Shown: positions 37,880-48,922, numbered from the stretch's first letter. The stretch is 64,000 bases of DNA from Luzula sylvatica (GCA_946800325.1 OX326958.1:18874414-18938413), one strand, 5' to 3'. Numbers and translations are program-made. The notes: generated by a model from the sequence alone, not told the origin.

Positions 37880-40000
37880 GTAGGCTGACACAATCAAATT
37901 TCTAGTCTTTTTGTTAAAAAAAAGTTGAAAAAATGCAAAAAGTGAAGTCACCTTCAAAAATATCAATTATCATATTTTTGTAACAAACTCCGAAATTTAT
38001 GTCTAAAACAAACAAAATACTTAATTTTCATGTTTTCTTAAAAAAAAAACTCCAAAATGAAAGACTAACACATACAAAATTCTATTTTTTTTTTCATTCA
38101 ATCAATTTTTAAAAAAATGCCAAAAGTGAAGTCGAACACCTTGAAAAAAATCTATAATCAGTTTTTCTAATGACTGTCAAAACAGATATCTAAAATTAAT
38201 AAAATACTCAATTTGTTTTACTCAAAAAATCCAAAATCGATGACTAACACATGCGAATTTTAATTCATTTTGTTGAAAAAGTTGAAAAGAATGCCAAAAA
38301 GTGAAGTCTAACACCATCAAAATTATAAATTATGTTTTTTTCCAAAAAAATTGAAAAATACATGTATAAAAATAACAAAATACTTAATTTCATGTTTTCC
38401 GCAAAAAAATTCCAAAATAAAAAACTAACACATGCGAATTTCTATTTTTTCGTTCAAACAATTTGCATAAAATGCAAAAATTGAAGTCTAACGCTTTCGA
38501 AAATATTGACTATCATATTTTGTTAATAAATGTCAAAATTTATTTCTAAAATAAACAAAATACCTAATTTTCATATTTTACTAAAACAACTGCAAAATTG
38601 AAGACTAACACATGCAAATTTCTAGTCTTTTTGTTAAAAAAAGGTTAAAAGAATGCCAACGGTGAAGTTTAACACCTTCAAAAATATCAATTATCATATT
38701 TTTGTAGTAAATTACAAAATACTCAATTTTCATGTTTTCTTAAAAAAAGACTCCAAAATAAAAGATTAACACATGCGAAATTCTGTTTTTTTGGTTCAAA
38801 CAATTTTAAAAAAAATGCCAAAAGTGAAGTCTAACACCTTCAAAAAAATCTATTCTCAGTTTTTTATAATAATTGTCAAAATTGATATCTAAAATGAATA
38901 AAATACTTAATTTTCATTTTTTACTAAAAAACTACAAAATCGTAGGCTGACACAATCAAATTTCTAGTCTTTTTGTTAAAAAAAAGTTGAAAAAATGCAA
39001 AAAGTGAAGTCTAACACCTTCAAAAATATCAATTATCATATTTTTGTAACAAATTTCGAAATTTATGTCTAAAACAAACAAAATACTTAATTTTCATGTT
39101 TTCTTAAAAAAAACTCCAAAATGAAAGACTAACACATACGATATTCTATTTTTTTTTGGTTCAAACAATTTTTTAAAAAATGTCAAAAGTGAAGTCGAAC
39201 ACCTTGATAAAAATCTATTATCAGTTTTTTCTTATAACTGTCAAAATAGATATCTAAAATTCACAAAATTCTCAATTTGTTTTACTCAAAAAATCCAAAA
39301 TCGATGACTAACACATGCGAATTTCAATTCATTTTGTTGAAAAAGTTGAAAAGAATGCCAAAAAGTGAAGTCACCTTCAAAATTATAAATTATGTTTTTT
39401 TCCAAAATAATTCCAAAATACATGTATAAAAAAAACAAAATACTTAATTTCATGTTTTCCTCAAAAAAATTCCATAATAAAAAACTAACACATGCGAATT
39501 TCTATTTTTTCGTTCAAACAATTTGCATAAAATGCAAAAAGTGAAGTCTAACGCTTTCGAAAATATTGACTATCATATTTTTTTAATAAATGTCAAAATT
39601 TATTTCTAAAATAAACAAAATACTTAATTTTCATATTTTACTAAAACAACTGCAAAATCGAAGACTAACACATGCAAATTTCTAGTCTTTTTGTTAACAA
39701 AAGGTTAAAAGAATGCCAAAAGTGAAGTTTAACACCTTCAAAAATATCAATTATCATATTTTTGTAATAAATTACAAAATACTCAATTTTCATGTTTTCT
39801 AAAAAAAAGACTCCAAAATGAAAGTTTAACACATGCGAAATACTGTTTTTTTGGTTCAAACAATTTAAAAAAAATGCCAAAAGTGAAGTCTAACACCTTC
39901 AAAAAAATATATTATCAGTTTTTTCTAATAATTGTCAAAATTGATATCTAAAATGAATAAAATACCCACTTCTCATGTTTTACTCAATAACTCCAAAATC
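37880..40000. repeat. Recent ~1.06-kb tandem duplication within satellite
   Basis: The variant GTAGGCTGACACAATC occurs at about 37880 and again at about 38942. The following six monomers match closely in order, including the unusual GTCTAACGCTTTCGAAAA near 38490 and 39550. Copies differ by scattered substitutions and short indels only. This is the most homogenised part of the array in the window. Confidence 0.8.
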
Positions 40001-40064
40001 GAAGACTAACACATGCGAATTTCTATTCTTTTTGTTTAAACAATTTGAAAAGCATGCCAAAAGT

Positions 40065-40405
40065 TTTATGGCTTCCAAAATCGAAGACTAACACATGTTT
40101 TACGGCTTCCAAAGCGGCAAAAGGAGGCGGTATGGATCAAGAAGTTTGTGTCCGAACTTGGAGTAGTCCCGAGTATCTCAGAACCTGCGGTTGTGTATTG
40201 CGACAATACGGGTGCAATAGCACAATCCGAGGAACCGAGGGCACATCATCGCTCCAAGCACATACTCAGAAAATTTCACTTGATTCGTGAGATTTTGCAA
40301 CGAAAGGATGTGATCATTGAAAAGATTGATACTGACAGGAATGTTGCGAACCCGTTTACTAAGCCACTCTCGCAAGCCAAGCATGATTACCATGCGAAAA
40401 GTTAG
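40065..40405 (+). pseudogene. Ty1/copia RNase H fragment
   Basis: Residues EAVWIKKFVSELGVV, VYCDNTGAIA, PRAHHRSKHILRKFH and NVANPFTKPLS are diagnostic of the C-terminal end of copia-type polyproteins. One extra base near 40118 puts the preceding ASKAAK in another frame. Everything upstream (gag, integrase, reverse transcriptase) is missing and replaced by satellite. The natural stop is at 40403-40405. Confidence 0.9.
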
Positions 40406-41511
40406 TTAGTTATCTAAACGATAGTTTCGTAGGACGAGATTAGTCGAATAGAATAGTAAACGTTGTATCACCCCAAAATTATCTTATATTAATGCAATTT
40501 CGAGATTTTAAAATTTTTCATTTGCATTTACCTTATATGAAAACTGTGTGCGGGTTGTGTAATATGATTACATGATCCTTGATTTGAACTTGTGTGGACG
40601 TCGACATAATACGTGATTATGTGCAGTGAAACCGTCACAGTTAAAGTTTCATTTCTAAACATTCCTAGTCGCGAATCAGTTTGCTTAAGAGAGAAGCATA
40701 TCTATTATCTGATAATAGACTGAACGTGTACACTAGTACGTTAGCCGAGGAGATGATTATGTTTTGCTAATCATAGGATAAGGTGCTTGTCGAATCGGGA
40801 ACGTAGATATATGCTAAGTGACATATATTGGATATGACCAAAGACGCGAGACCATGACATGGTTTAGTCATTATGGATGGACTTGCGACGAGTAGGGTAT
40901 TAGTTTCTACACAATGCTTTGATATGACCTTATGCTTATCGTAACAGGAAACTAAAACGGTCGTCATTGGGTATTGTCCGACACACGGAATTCAATGTGA
41001 GTATCCAAGATAGGAATTGTTTATTCCGAAAGGAATAGATATCTCTTAGGCGCCGTTCGATGAATTGATTAACGAAAACTGTGGCCACAGTCAATGATAT
41101 TAATGGTTAATATCGATTGGATTTGTTAACTCAATTAGGAATCGGAAATTAAGTGTAGTTAATCAAAATTAAAGGATGACTACCACCATGCATTTTGATT
41201 AACGAATATCGCAAACAAGAGAACTAGTGACCGCTATTTGAGATAGGCACAATGATCACAATTATTTTTCGTTTTAACATGGGTAGCCATGATGGAGTGA
41301 CTAGATCTCACTCATGGGCTTGTAGGACTTTGGAAACAGCCTACTGCCATCGTTAAACGAACCTACGCGGTCACACAACGAGTTTGATTACAAAATTGGC
41401 ACATAGGATGTGCATAGCTTGGTATTTGATACGCGAGTTATATTCTCTAAAATTGGGCATATTGGATATGCATGAGTACCTTTTAGGTAGATCAGAAATT
41501 GAGTGGGAGAC
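40406..41511 (+). mobile_element. Copia 3' untranslated region up to the polypurine tract
   Basis: About 1.1 kb of non-coding sequence joins the RNase H stop to the purine-rich AGTGGGAGA (41502-41510), which is followed one base later by the TG of an LTR. A long spacer between pol and the 3' LTR is seen in several plant copia lineages. No additional ORF is convincing. Confidence 0.6.
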
Positions 41512-42037
41512 TGAAAGAAATACAGTTTCGGATCAACCGTAAAATGTACACAAGGATAAACGAACGTACGCGTTCGTGGGCATAACTTTCAGTTAGTAAT
41601 TCCAATTTGAGTGGTTCAAATTGGGTTAGATAGATAATGAGATTATCTAGAACTTTCATGTAGAAATATATTTCGTTTGAATGAAGTATCAGTGTCGTTT
41701 CAATGAAATACCGAAAGGGTGCAACAGTATGACATACAGTTAGTAAAACTGTCATAACTTTTGCATACGAACTTCAATTGTGATGGGACAAATTGGGTTG
41801 GAAAGATAATAAGATTATCTACAACTTACATGGAGGTTGAAAGTCTGTTAAAGGAATTTAACAATTTCGTGTTGACAGAATACTGAAAGGGTACATACAG
41901 TTTTCTGTGTGAAAAGGTGTATATTGGATATACATACATTTTGGCCCATCATAATCCTATGTGATAGAAATAGGATAATTCTCTCTCTTCTATTCAGTCC
42001 AATCAATTGAATTAATTAGATTAATCCAGAAATAGAG
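41512..42037 (+). repeat. 3' LTR of copia fragment, truncated
   Basis: Begins TGAAAGAAATACAGTTTCGG and aligns by eye with the solo LTR at 51929-53090 for about 525 bases, through GATTAATCCAGAA, after which similarity ends. It contains two related modules (about 41578-41735 and 41736-41900). The distal half present in the solo LTR is missing here. Confidence 0.8.
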
Positions 42038-45000
42038 GAAGCGGAGTGAACCAAATCTTGAACTCATATCTTTGACCTAGACTCCACTAACACACGCATA
42101 ACATGAAAACTATCATCGGCGAGTTGTGCGTTATTATTGGTCATACACAAATATCTTGTATTTTTCATGAGAATTCTAAGGACTTACCCATGCCCCGTAC
42201 CGCGGCCATATACGAACATTCTCATATAGGTGAGTTCCTACCAGGGATGTGTGTAGAGTCACATCTCGCGGAAATTACCGCCTCGGTACTCATTAAGAGC
42301 TACTTGCTCAACCTATACCACTACACAAGCACACTCACCATAGGGATAGGTTTGGAGTCAATGCTCCAATAAGTTGTGTGCTTTGGACTAACTTATCAGT
42401 TTGTTATTATTCATTGAACATCCTTCAAGGGATTGCCTATCACAGATGTTGGGTTACCACTGTAAGAAAATCTATTTTGGGCTTAACTTATCCCCCTCGA
42501 TGAAATCAAGGGCCAATGTATCCTTATATTGATTTTCTAGATCAATTTTCTTCTAACTCGAGCTTGCAAGTTATTTAATTATTTACCTGCAATGAAAATT
42601 TTACAAAACGAAATTTCTCTAGAGAAATTTGTGTGAATTAGCTCAATTTATATATCAACTCAAGCTGTGATAAACTTAAATTATTTTATTGAAATTATAT
42701 ACCTTCATGATGGATTTCTTTATCTTATAAAATATAATAATCTGCAGGATAATTTACTAAAAGAAATATAACAATTATTAAAATTAATTGTTAACAGCAT
42801 ACCGAATATTATTGGGTCATAAATACGTTGCAACCCCCACAGTTCCTCTTAATTTCTTGAGAAATTCTTGCGCTCTGAAAATAAATTGATTTCGAGAATC
42901 TGACTAGTTATTATACACCGACGATCTCTTATTATTTTCTTGTAACCTCCATCAATATTAAACTGCCAAATAATTGGCTACAAAAACTTCCATGCAACTA
43001 GATACTTATATAGACATAAATGATTTATGTATGAAAATTTGTAATGACAGAATTAAAAAGTGTGCAAGTTGCTTCTATACATATCATTGAGTCATTTCAG
43101 ATAGCTAATACTGAACTCAAACAACAAATGGGCCGGTTATATATGAATATGGTCAGAGGGTTTCATTTTGAATTAACAAAAACATACTAATTAATATTGA
43201 CTGACATATTTGATCAAAGAGGTTGAAATCTTGTTATAGAGTATGCAAATGAAATTATTAAATGTAATAATGAGATTTAGAGAGCAAGCCTGTTATTAAG
43301 TTGATTTAGATGATCAATTGATTTGTTCATGCTTTTCCAAAGTTTAGATGTCTTTTGAATTGCGCACCTTCTAACTGTGAATTATACAACCTGCAAAATA
43401 ATACTCTCCAAAAAACACTAATGTATAAAGAAATAGATTAAATAAAACAAGCCTGTTGTGAGATTTCGCCTGATATGATCAATGCTTCATGTTGCATTTC
43501 CAAGTCCAAATATCCAATTGATATCTCGTCAGATCCGTCCGGATCCGAGGAAGAAATTAACACAAAATTTAAGCATAATTAGAAATTAACATATAACATA
43601 ATTAGAAATTAACATAAACATAATTTTATGTATAAATGGATAACAACTATTTCATTGTACTCTGTATTAATATCCGAATTTGGACTTAACGCTTTAGATT
43701 GTTAAATCAAAATAAAACAAAACGATATATTCGGATATTAATAAAGAATAAAGTATATTAAATTATATTGTTTAAATAAAATATACATATAAATCAATAT
43801 ACAAGAAAATATAATCGTAAAATCGAAACCGTTTACCCGGATCGTGTGAACACTGTCCTAAAGCGTTATTCCGTCCTATCGTACAGACATTGTGGAAACA
43901 CCCCAAGATAATCCGGAGATGTCGTTTTTTAGGGCACGTCCATGAGAACGACGGATGATAACCTTCTTCAACACCCAACTCGAAATAGTATATTACATAT
44001 ATAAAATAATATATTGAGAATATATGGAGAATTATTGGAACCATGTAAAATATTGTGTTTAATTCTGTTTCTCTCTCTTAACTCCTTTTGTATTTGTCTT
44101 GTATCTCTCTTCTATATATTGTATGTCTATTACCTCACCAGGAGAGTCACAACAATGGTTATTTATAATGAAATACTTGATTATGGTTGGCTGATACGTT
44201 TCAATATGAATCAATTGTAATAATGACATAAATGAGAATTATGTAAGTTATTCCAAGACAAATAATTGAGTGTAATGTTATAAACCAAATACTCAATGTC
44301 ATTAACACCTAGAAATTAAATCACCTGTTACAATATAATTTTACCATTAATTAATTATTAATTATAAATAATTAATTTTGAGTTTTAATATTTGTTCCAA
44401 CAATTTCACCATAATCATTAACAAAATTTTCATCATCGTATGTAACAACTAAGGGATCAGACACGCACAAAATTCATCATCTCTAATTCACTAACTTCAT
44501 CATCATCAAAATTGTTTCCTACGTGAGTATTCTTTAATGGTAATTCATTGGTACTTCAATAGTATCCGATTCCGGCCTATACAAAATATGCAATCGTATC
44601 CTCCATTAGTGTAGCGAACTCTGTATGATTTGACCAACTTCAAAAATATTTGATTCAAATTTTTTACTAACATACTATGTATTGTATTATTAATGTATCA
44701 TGAATAATTAACATACGATCATCTATAAATTTGTATTAATGTAATATACTTTTTTATATGCCTTTGTATTTGGTCAAGTGCTCAATTATTTGATCAATGT
44801 TTATAGTCAAAATATCATGATCATAGTTCATTTTCCTGTCTATCACTTTTTTATCAATTTATATCCATTTTTATATTAAATTTTTTATATTTATGTTTCC
44901 ATACTTATTAATTAATAAATGGTATAACAGCCGAGGTATTTTTATTAATAGTTATATATTTCCATTTATTTCAATTATGTATAAAAGACAAGAAATGATT

Positions 45001-45508
45001 TATGTTTCCAGTTTTACTATGATTACTATTGATTTATGTTTTCAATTCTATTAATGTGATCTTTTAGAAAAGAAACGTGCACATCTGATATGATCTTGAC
45101 ATACATTCCTTTCTTGGTCAAGACAAAAATAGAATGTATTGCATTAATGTTTGGAAAAAAATATTACACGTAAGGAAAATAGTGGGGTATTTTTGGAAGT
45201 TCATTTTTATAAGAAGCATGCCAATCAGGAAAACTAAATAATTTAGCATGCTTTGAAAATTTTCAATTGCGGGCGTTCAGAATTTTCAAAATATGCCAAA
45301 ACAATTTTATAAAAGACATCTATTGATGTATTTGTTTATTATCCCGTAATCACATACGACGTCAAACCTTTCGAGACATAGAGTTTTAACAAATTTAAAT
45401 GAAATCAACGACAATTGCCATGAAAAAAGAAACAAGTTATTTTTTCGATTGGCAATAATTTGATTACGTTTTTCATAAATATGTTTTTCTTGATTTGAAT
45501 TAGTATTT
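42038..45508. other. Intergenic, no gene supported
   Basis: 42060-42540 has mixed composition with one 89-codon open frame (42103-42372) that resembles nothing I know. On the minus strand, 43445-43585 is open and could be an exon-like relic, but no intact gene follows. An inverted word pair (TATTAATATCCGAA near 43669 and TTCGGATATTAATA near 43729) and GC-richer sequence at 43820-43990 suggest an old transposon. The remainder is AT-rich. Confidence 0.4.
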
Positions 45509-45509
45509 A

Positions 45510-45540
45510 CTAGCGTTTTAGCCGCGCACTTGCGCGGGCT
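45510..45540 (-). mobile_element. Helitron-like 3' terminus
   Basis: Read on the minus strand, a GC-rich hairpin (CCGCGCAAGTGCGCGG, 45537-45522) is followed by eight bases and then CTAG at 45513-45510, with T as the next base. A hairpin shortly before CTRR and insertion before T are the hallmarks of a Helitron 3' end. The element would extend to higher coordinates. Its 5' TC end and any RepHel protein were not identified, so it is non-autonomous or truncated. Confidence 0.5.
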
Positions 45541-47559
45541 AGTTATTTGTTTTTCACGTTCGTTATTTGCACATTTTTAGTTTCATTCTTGTGGATGTAT
45601 ATTAGGCTTTCCTGCATTTTTTTTTGGGTGTTGGTTGTGTGTAGTAGTTGCATTATATATGTTATTGTTTCTTTTGTGTCGTGTTGAAAATACTGTGGAG
45701 TGATTTGTAAGATTCATGTATAGTAGCATAAATTATGAAAATAGAAGGCGTTCATAATACTACATAAATGACCTTATATAATAGATATTGTTGCGTCTTA
45801 CATAATAGTAGCTTTTTGTAATCGCACGATAACATTGACAGTCCATAAATGCAAAATTAGTATACAAAAAAAAGATCTAGTCCCTATTACAAAATACTGG
45901 ACGGAGATACTTTTTTTTTTCTTTTGCAGATAGAAGCTCAATTCGCTCAAGCTTGCTTTATGTTCAAATTGTTGTTATGTGTTGTACGTTTTTCATCAAA
46001 ATCGGTCTTGTAAATGTATGTAATTGTAATTATTGTGAATGTCTTTTTCGTTTACATGAATATTACTCGCCTGGCGGGTTCGTTTTCCGCAGAAGGTTTG
46101 ATTGTCGTTGTAGCGGTTTGTTCCATGTTTACCTTTTGCACAATAATTTTTTGAAGACAGTGTATTTTTGTTAATTGCTTTCTGCCAGGATATAAGAAAC
46201 AATAAAAGAAAATAAAGGAAAGCGGCAAAACCTTCGAATTAAGCTTTCTGCCAGGATTGCATCGGTTTAGCCAGAACAACAGCATAAGATGGCCTTCTTT
46301 TTGCGACTTGTCGCCTGAGCAAGCCCCAGAAATCACCTTGCTGGTCACTTGCAAACCCTACGAATAAAAAAAAAAATCAAATTCATGGAATCAACAGAAA
46401 AGACGCGGACTAAAACATCGAACATACTGAAATTTCACGAAACAAAAAACGAATTTATGAAATTAAACCAAAAAAGACAGTGAAGTAACACATATTTAAT
46501 AAAGCGAACCCCAAAATGAATGCATAAAGCTGCAAAAATAACTTTGCTGACCATGAGTTTTGCAGAAGGAGATCGCCTCTACTTTCAACTTTACCTCGAA
46601 ATTACAGATCTTTTTATCCTCAAAAATAAACAAAATTTATTAATTTTAATAGAACAAAGAAGAGTTAAAATTAATTCACTCAATAGACCTGTTGAGCGAG
46701 TAAATTGGATTCTTCTTCTGTGAGCTGGATCCTCTCCACATCAGGTTTGTTATTGGTTCAGGGAGTTTGGTACAGGGGGCGTTCGACTGAGATGTGCTTC
46801 CTTGTGTGACAGTGAAAATGTTATGCAAAAAGTGGAAAAATAGTTGCTGTTTTTTTTCCGCATCGATAAACATAAATTTACTTAAGAAAAAGAATAATGA
46901 ATAATCAGGTGCCTGGTAAGGATTGCGATCAATTACAGGTTGTTCCTTGAATTTAATTTTGGAAGAATATTCGTGGTTCTCATGAATACACATCATAAGG
47001 TAGCGATCGCAGTCTAATTTTCCCATAATCAAATTATAAATCGACGTCGACACCTTAATGCAATGCCAAATGTTCGCATTTTTGCACGCTTTGCTAATGG
47101 TGAATCGTCTTTGCAATTTATTTCATCCTCATTCGCTTCAATGTCAAACAAAAATATAATAATTCAAATTTATTCTTATGATATTTACTTATTATTTTGA
47201 TACTAATTTAAGTACAAAAATTAAAACTAATGATTTTTATATTTTTTGCAGAAACTTAAAAAAACAAATAAATTATTTTTTCTTGCAAAATATAGAGTGG
47301 TGAATTAACAGCAGCTTAATTTTTTTATGATGTCTCTATAATTTTTCTTAGATGTGTGATGGAAGGTATTATGTAACTTATAACTTTTATGAATGTCAAA
47401 ACTAAATTAATCTAATTATTGTTTTAATATGATTTTGCTTATTTCATGAAAAATATTTTCTTCATGTTTAATTTTGCAAAAACTATGTGACATATTACTG
47501 AATTGTATAATTATAAATTATACAATAATTTAAAATTTTCATTTTCATTTTGATTTAAT
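45541..47559. other. Possible Helitron body and intergenic DNA
   Basis: The sequence is more GC-rich than its surroundings between 45950 and 47110. The word TTTCTGCCAGGAT occurs twice (about 46181 and 46246). It contains a 146-codon minus-strand frame (46676-47116, listed separately). From 47160 on it is AT-rich without features. Confidence 0.35.
46676..47116 (-). CDS. Hypothetical ORF, 146 codons
   Basis: The longest open frame between 42 and 50 kb, with mixed amino-acid composition ([20 protein letters not shown]) instead of the low-complexity strings of neighbouring frames. I recognise no family. Its position about 1.2 kb inside a Helitron-like end suggests it could be a captured gene fragment. 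No splice context or promoter was established, so it may well be non-coding. Confidence 0.2.
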   Translation of the reverse strand: MQRRFTISKACKNANIWHCIKVSTSIYNLIMGKLDCDRYLMMCIHENHEYSSKIKFKEQPVIDRNPYQAPDYSLFFFLSKFMFIDAEKKQQLFFHFLHNIFTVTQGSTSQSNAPCTKLPEPITNLMWRGSSSQKKNPIYSLNRSIE

Positions 47560-47976
47560 AATGATGGTTGTCACTAATTTAATAGTGACTACTAAACATA
47601 CATTATCATGATTATTTATTACGAATTTGTGACAACGTTATCTTCGCGGTTATAATTGAATTATGTCATAAAAATTGTCACAAATAATGATGTATTTGTG
47701 AGTCGACTCATTATCACAATTATTGTATATGTTGTCACTAATAATGAAACTATTAGATACGGTACATTTTCGTCATGAAGTATTTTGTGACAATATCAGT
47801 TGTCACAATTGCCGATTTTATTAGTGACAAATACATAAATAGTAACTAATATAATAGTGACACTCGTATTAGTGACGACTACTGACAAGCCAAAAGTTTG
47901 TCACAATACATATTAGTGATGGAATTTTATGTTTTTAATTACAAATTTGCTCGTCACTATAAGTTTTTTTCTTGTA

Positions 47977-47979
<3 letters not shown>
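47560..47979. mobile_element. CACTA (En/Spm) transposon terminus
   Basis: The block ends with TTTTTTTCTTGTAGTG, the reverse complement of the conserved plant CACTA terminus CACTACAAGAAAAA. The preceding 400 bases are full of subterminal words TAGTGAC, GTCACTA and TTGTGACAA in both orientations, as transposase-binding subterminal repeats are. No matching left CACTACAAG end was found upstream, so only one end remains. Confidence 0.75.

Positions 47980-48031
<52 letters not shown>
47980..48031. repeat. (TA)n microsatellite
   Basis: About 26 uninterrupted TA dinucleotides lie directly between the CACTA terminus and the next MITE. Confidence 0.97.
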
Positions 48032-48035
<4 letters not shown>

Positions 48036-48233
48036 AGGCTAACCTACTTAATTAAGTACCAACATTTTGGTACTTAATGTTTTTTCACCATTGGATATGC
48101 ATTGAGATTTTTTTCAAGATGATCATGAAAGTTTGTGCGTATCATTAAATGCACAAATCTCAATACAAATCCAACGGTGAAAAAGCATTAAGTACCAAAA
48201 TGTTGGTACTTAATTAAGTAGTTTAGCCTCCCT
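48032..48233. mobile_element. 202-bp MITE with ~65-bp inverted repeats
   Basis: Left end AGGGAGGCTAACCTACTTAA, right end reading TAGTTTAGCCTCCCT. The arms continue through AAGTACCAACATTTTGGTAC (itself a palindrome) and TTTTTCACC(A/G)TTGGAT, pairing over roughly 65 bases with few mismatches. It lies within TA-rich sequence, so a TA or TATA target is likely, consistent with a Tc1/mariner- or PIF-type MITE. It has no coding capacity. Confidence 0.85.
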
Positions 48234-48922
48234 CATATATATAATAATAATAATAATTTCACCTAATTTACATAGTATTATAAAAATGGCCCATAACTCT
48301 AGAGAACATTACTTCGGAAAGAATTATATCTTGTGTATAAAGTTAAGAAAATTAGTCTCTCCACATAGCTCCACGTAGCCATCTTAATCTGGGCCGTTCG
48401 ATCAAGATCGGACGGCCGTAATTTGAATGGACCCGGTTTATGTGGACCACTATACACATTAATCACATGGATCATATGAACCGTGCCTAGCCAAATTTTC
48501 TTCAGTATCTCATTGAGTTACCCCTACATTTCTCTCTCTCCTCACATTTCCCCAACACAGGAGAAAAGAAGAGAAAAAAAGGATGAATCACCGCGAAACC
48601 CTAGCGACCAGAACGACGAAACGGCAACGATGAAGCAGACGGCCTTGGCAGCCGCCGCACCACCTGCTGCCTCAGTCAAACAAGGTGAAACCCTAGGTTT
48701 TCGTCCGACGAAACCTTAAGTTTTGGTGCGATTTCGTCAGGGAGGTTTTCTTTTGCATCGGTTTTGTCGTCGTCTCAGAGGAAGGAGGCCAAGGAGGCAA
48801 AAATCATAGGTTTCGGATTTGAAGAAATTTTTGGTCAATGCTTCTCTACAGGTACAACAATGCATCTCTCTCTTTTTTAGTTCAATTGTTGTTTTATCTA
48901 TTCAATTTGTACTTTTTAGATC
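48234..48922. other. Intergenic with promoter-like traits before NDB fragment
   Basis: This contains GGCCGTTCGATCAAGATCGG (about 48391-48410, self-complementary around GATC), CTCTCTCTCC at about 48532, and AACCCTAG words near 48597 and 48688. These are usual in plant 5' UTRs. A frame at 48483-48719 matches nothing known. No N-terminal part of an NDB protein was recognised here. Confidence 0.35.

Larger units (their letters stand above)
16704..40062. repeat. AT-rich satellite array, ~180-bp monomer, ~125 copies
   Basis: The motif GAAGACTAACACATGC recurs about every 178-185 bases (for example 19204, 19382, 19562, 19745) throughout the stretch. A monomer also carries GAAGTCTAACACCTTC, ATCAATTATCATATTTTT and CAAAATACTTAATTTTCATG in fixed order. 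Several monomer variants alternate, giving higher-order organisation with recurrences of about 1.7-2.1 kb in the right half. Left-hand monomers are more diverged and right-hand ones better preserved. Monomer length near 180 is typical of plant centromeric or heterochromatic satellites, but the location on a chromosome cannot be read from the sequence. Open frames inside are short chance products of the repeat. One foreign insertion interrupts it at 16887-17655. Confidence 0.95.

Noticed and set aside
18428..39880. Many 60-80-codon open frames in the satellite
   Set aside because: They recur at the same phase of each monomer, are rich in Lys/Asn/Phe/Ile, and are broken or shifted in neighbouring monomers. 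They are chance products of the repeat.
16704..40062. CRISPR-like array of regularly spaced repeats
   Set aside because: The whole ~180-base unit is repeated, including would-be spacers, the DNA is plant nuclear and no cas genes exist. It is a satellite.
16704..40062. CENP-B-box-like protein binding site in the satellite
   Set aside because: No TTCG-N4-A-N2-CGGG-type match was seen. CG content is very low.
42103..42372. 89-codon ORF after the copia fragment
   Set aside because: Resembles no known protein, lies directly downstream of a truncated LTR, and has no gene context.
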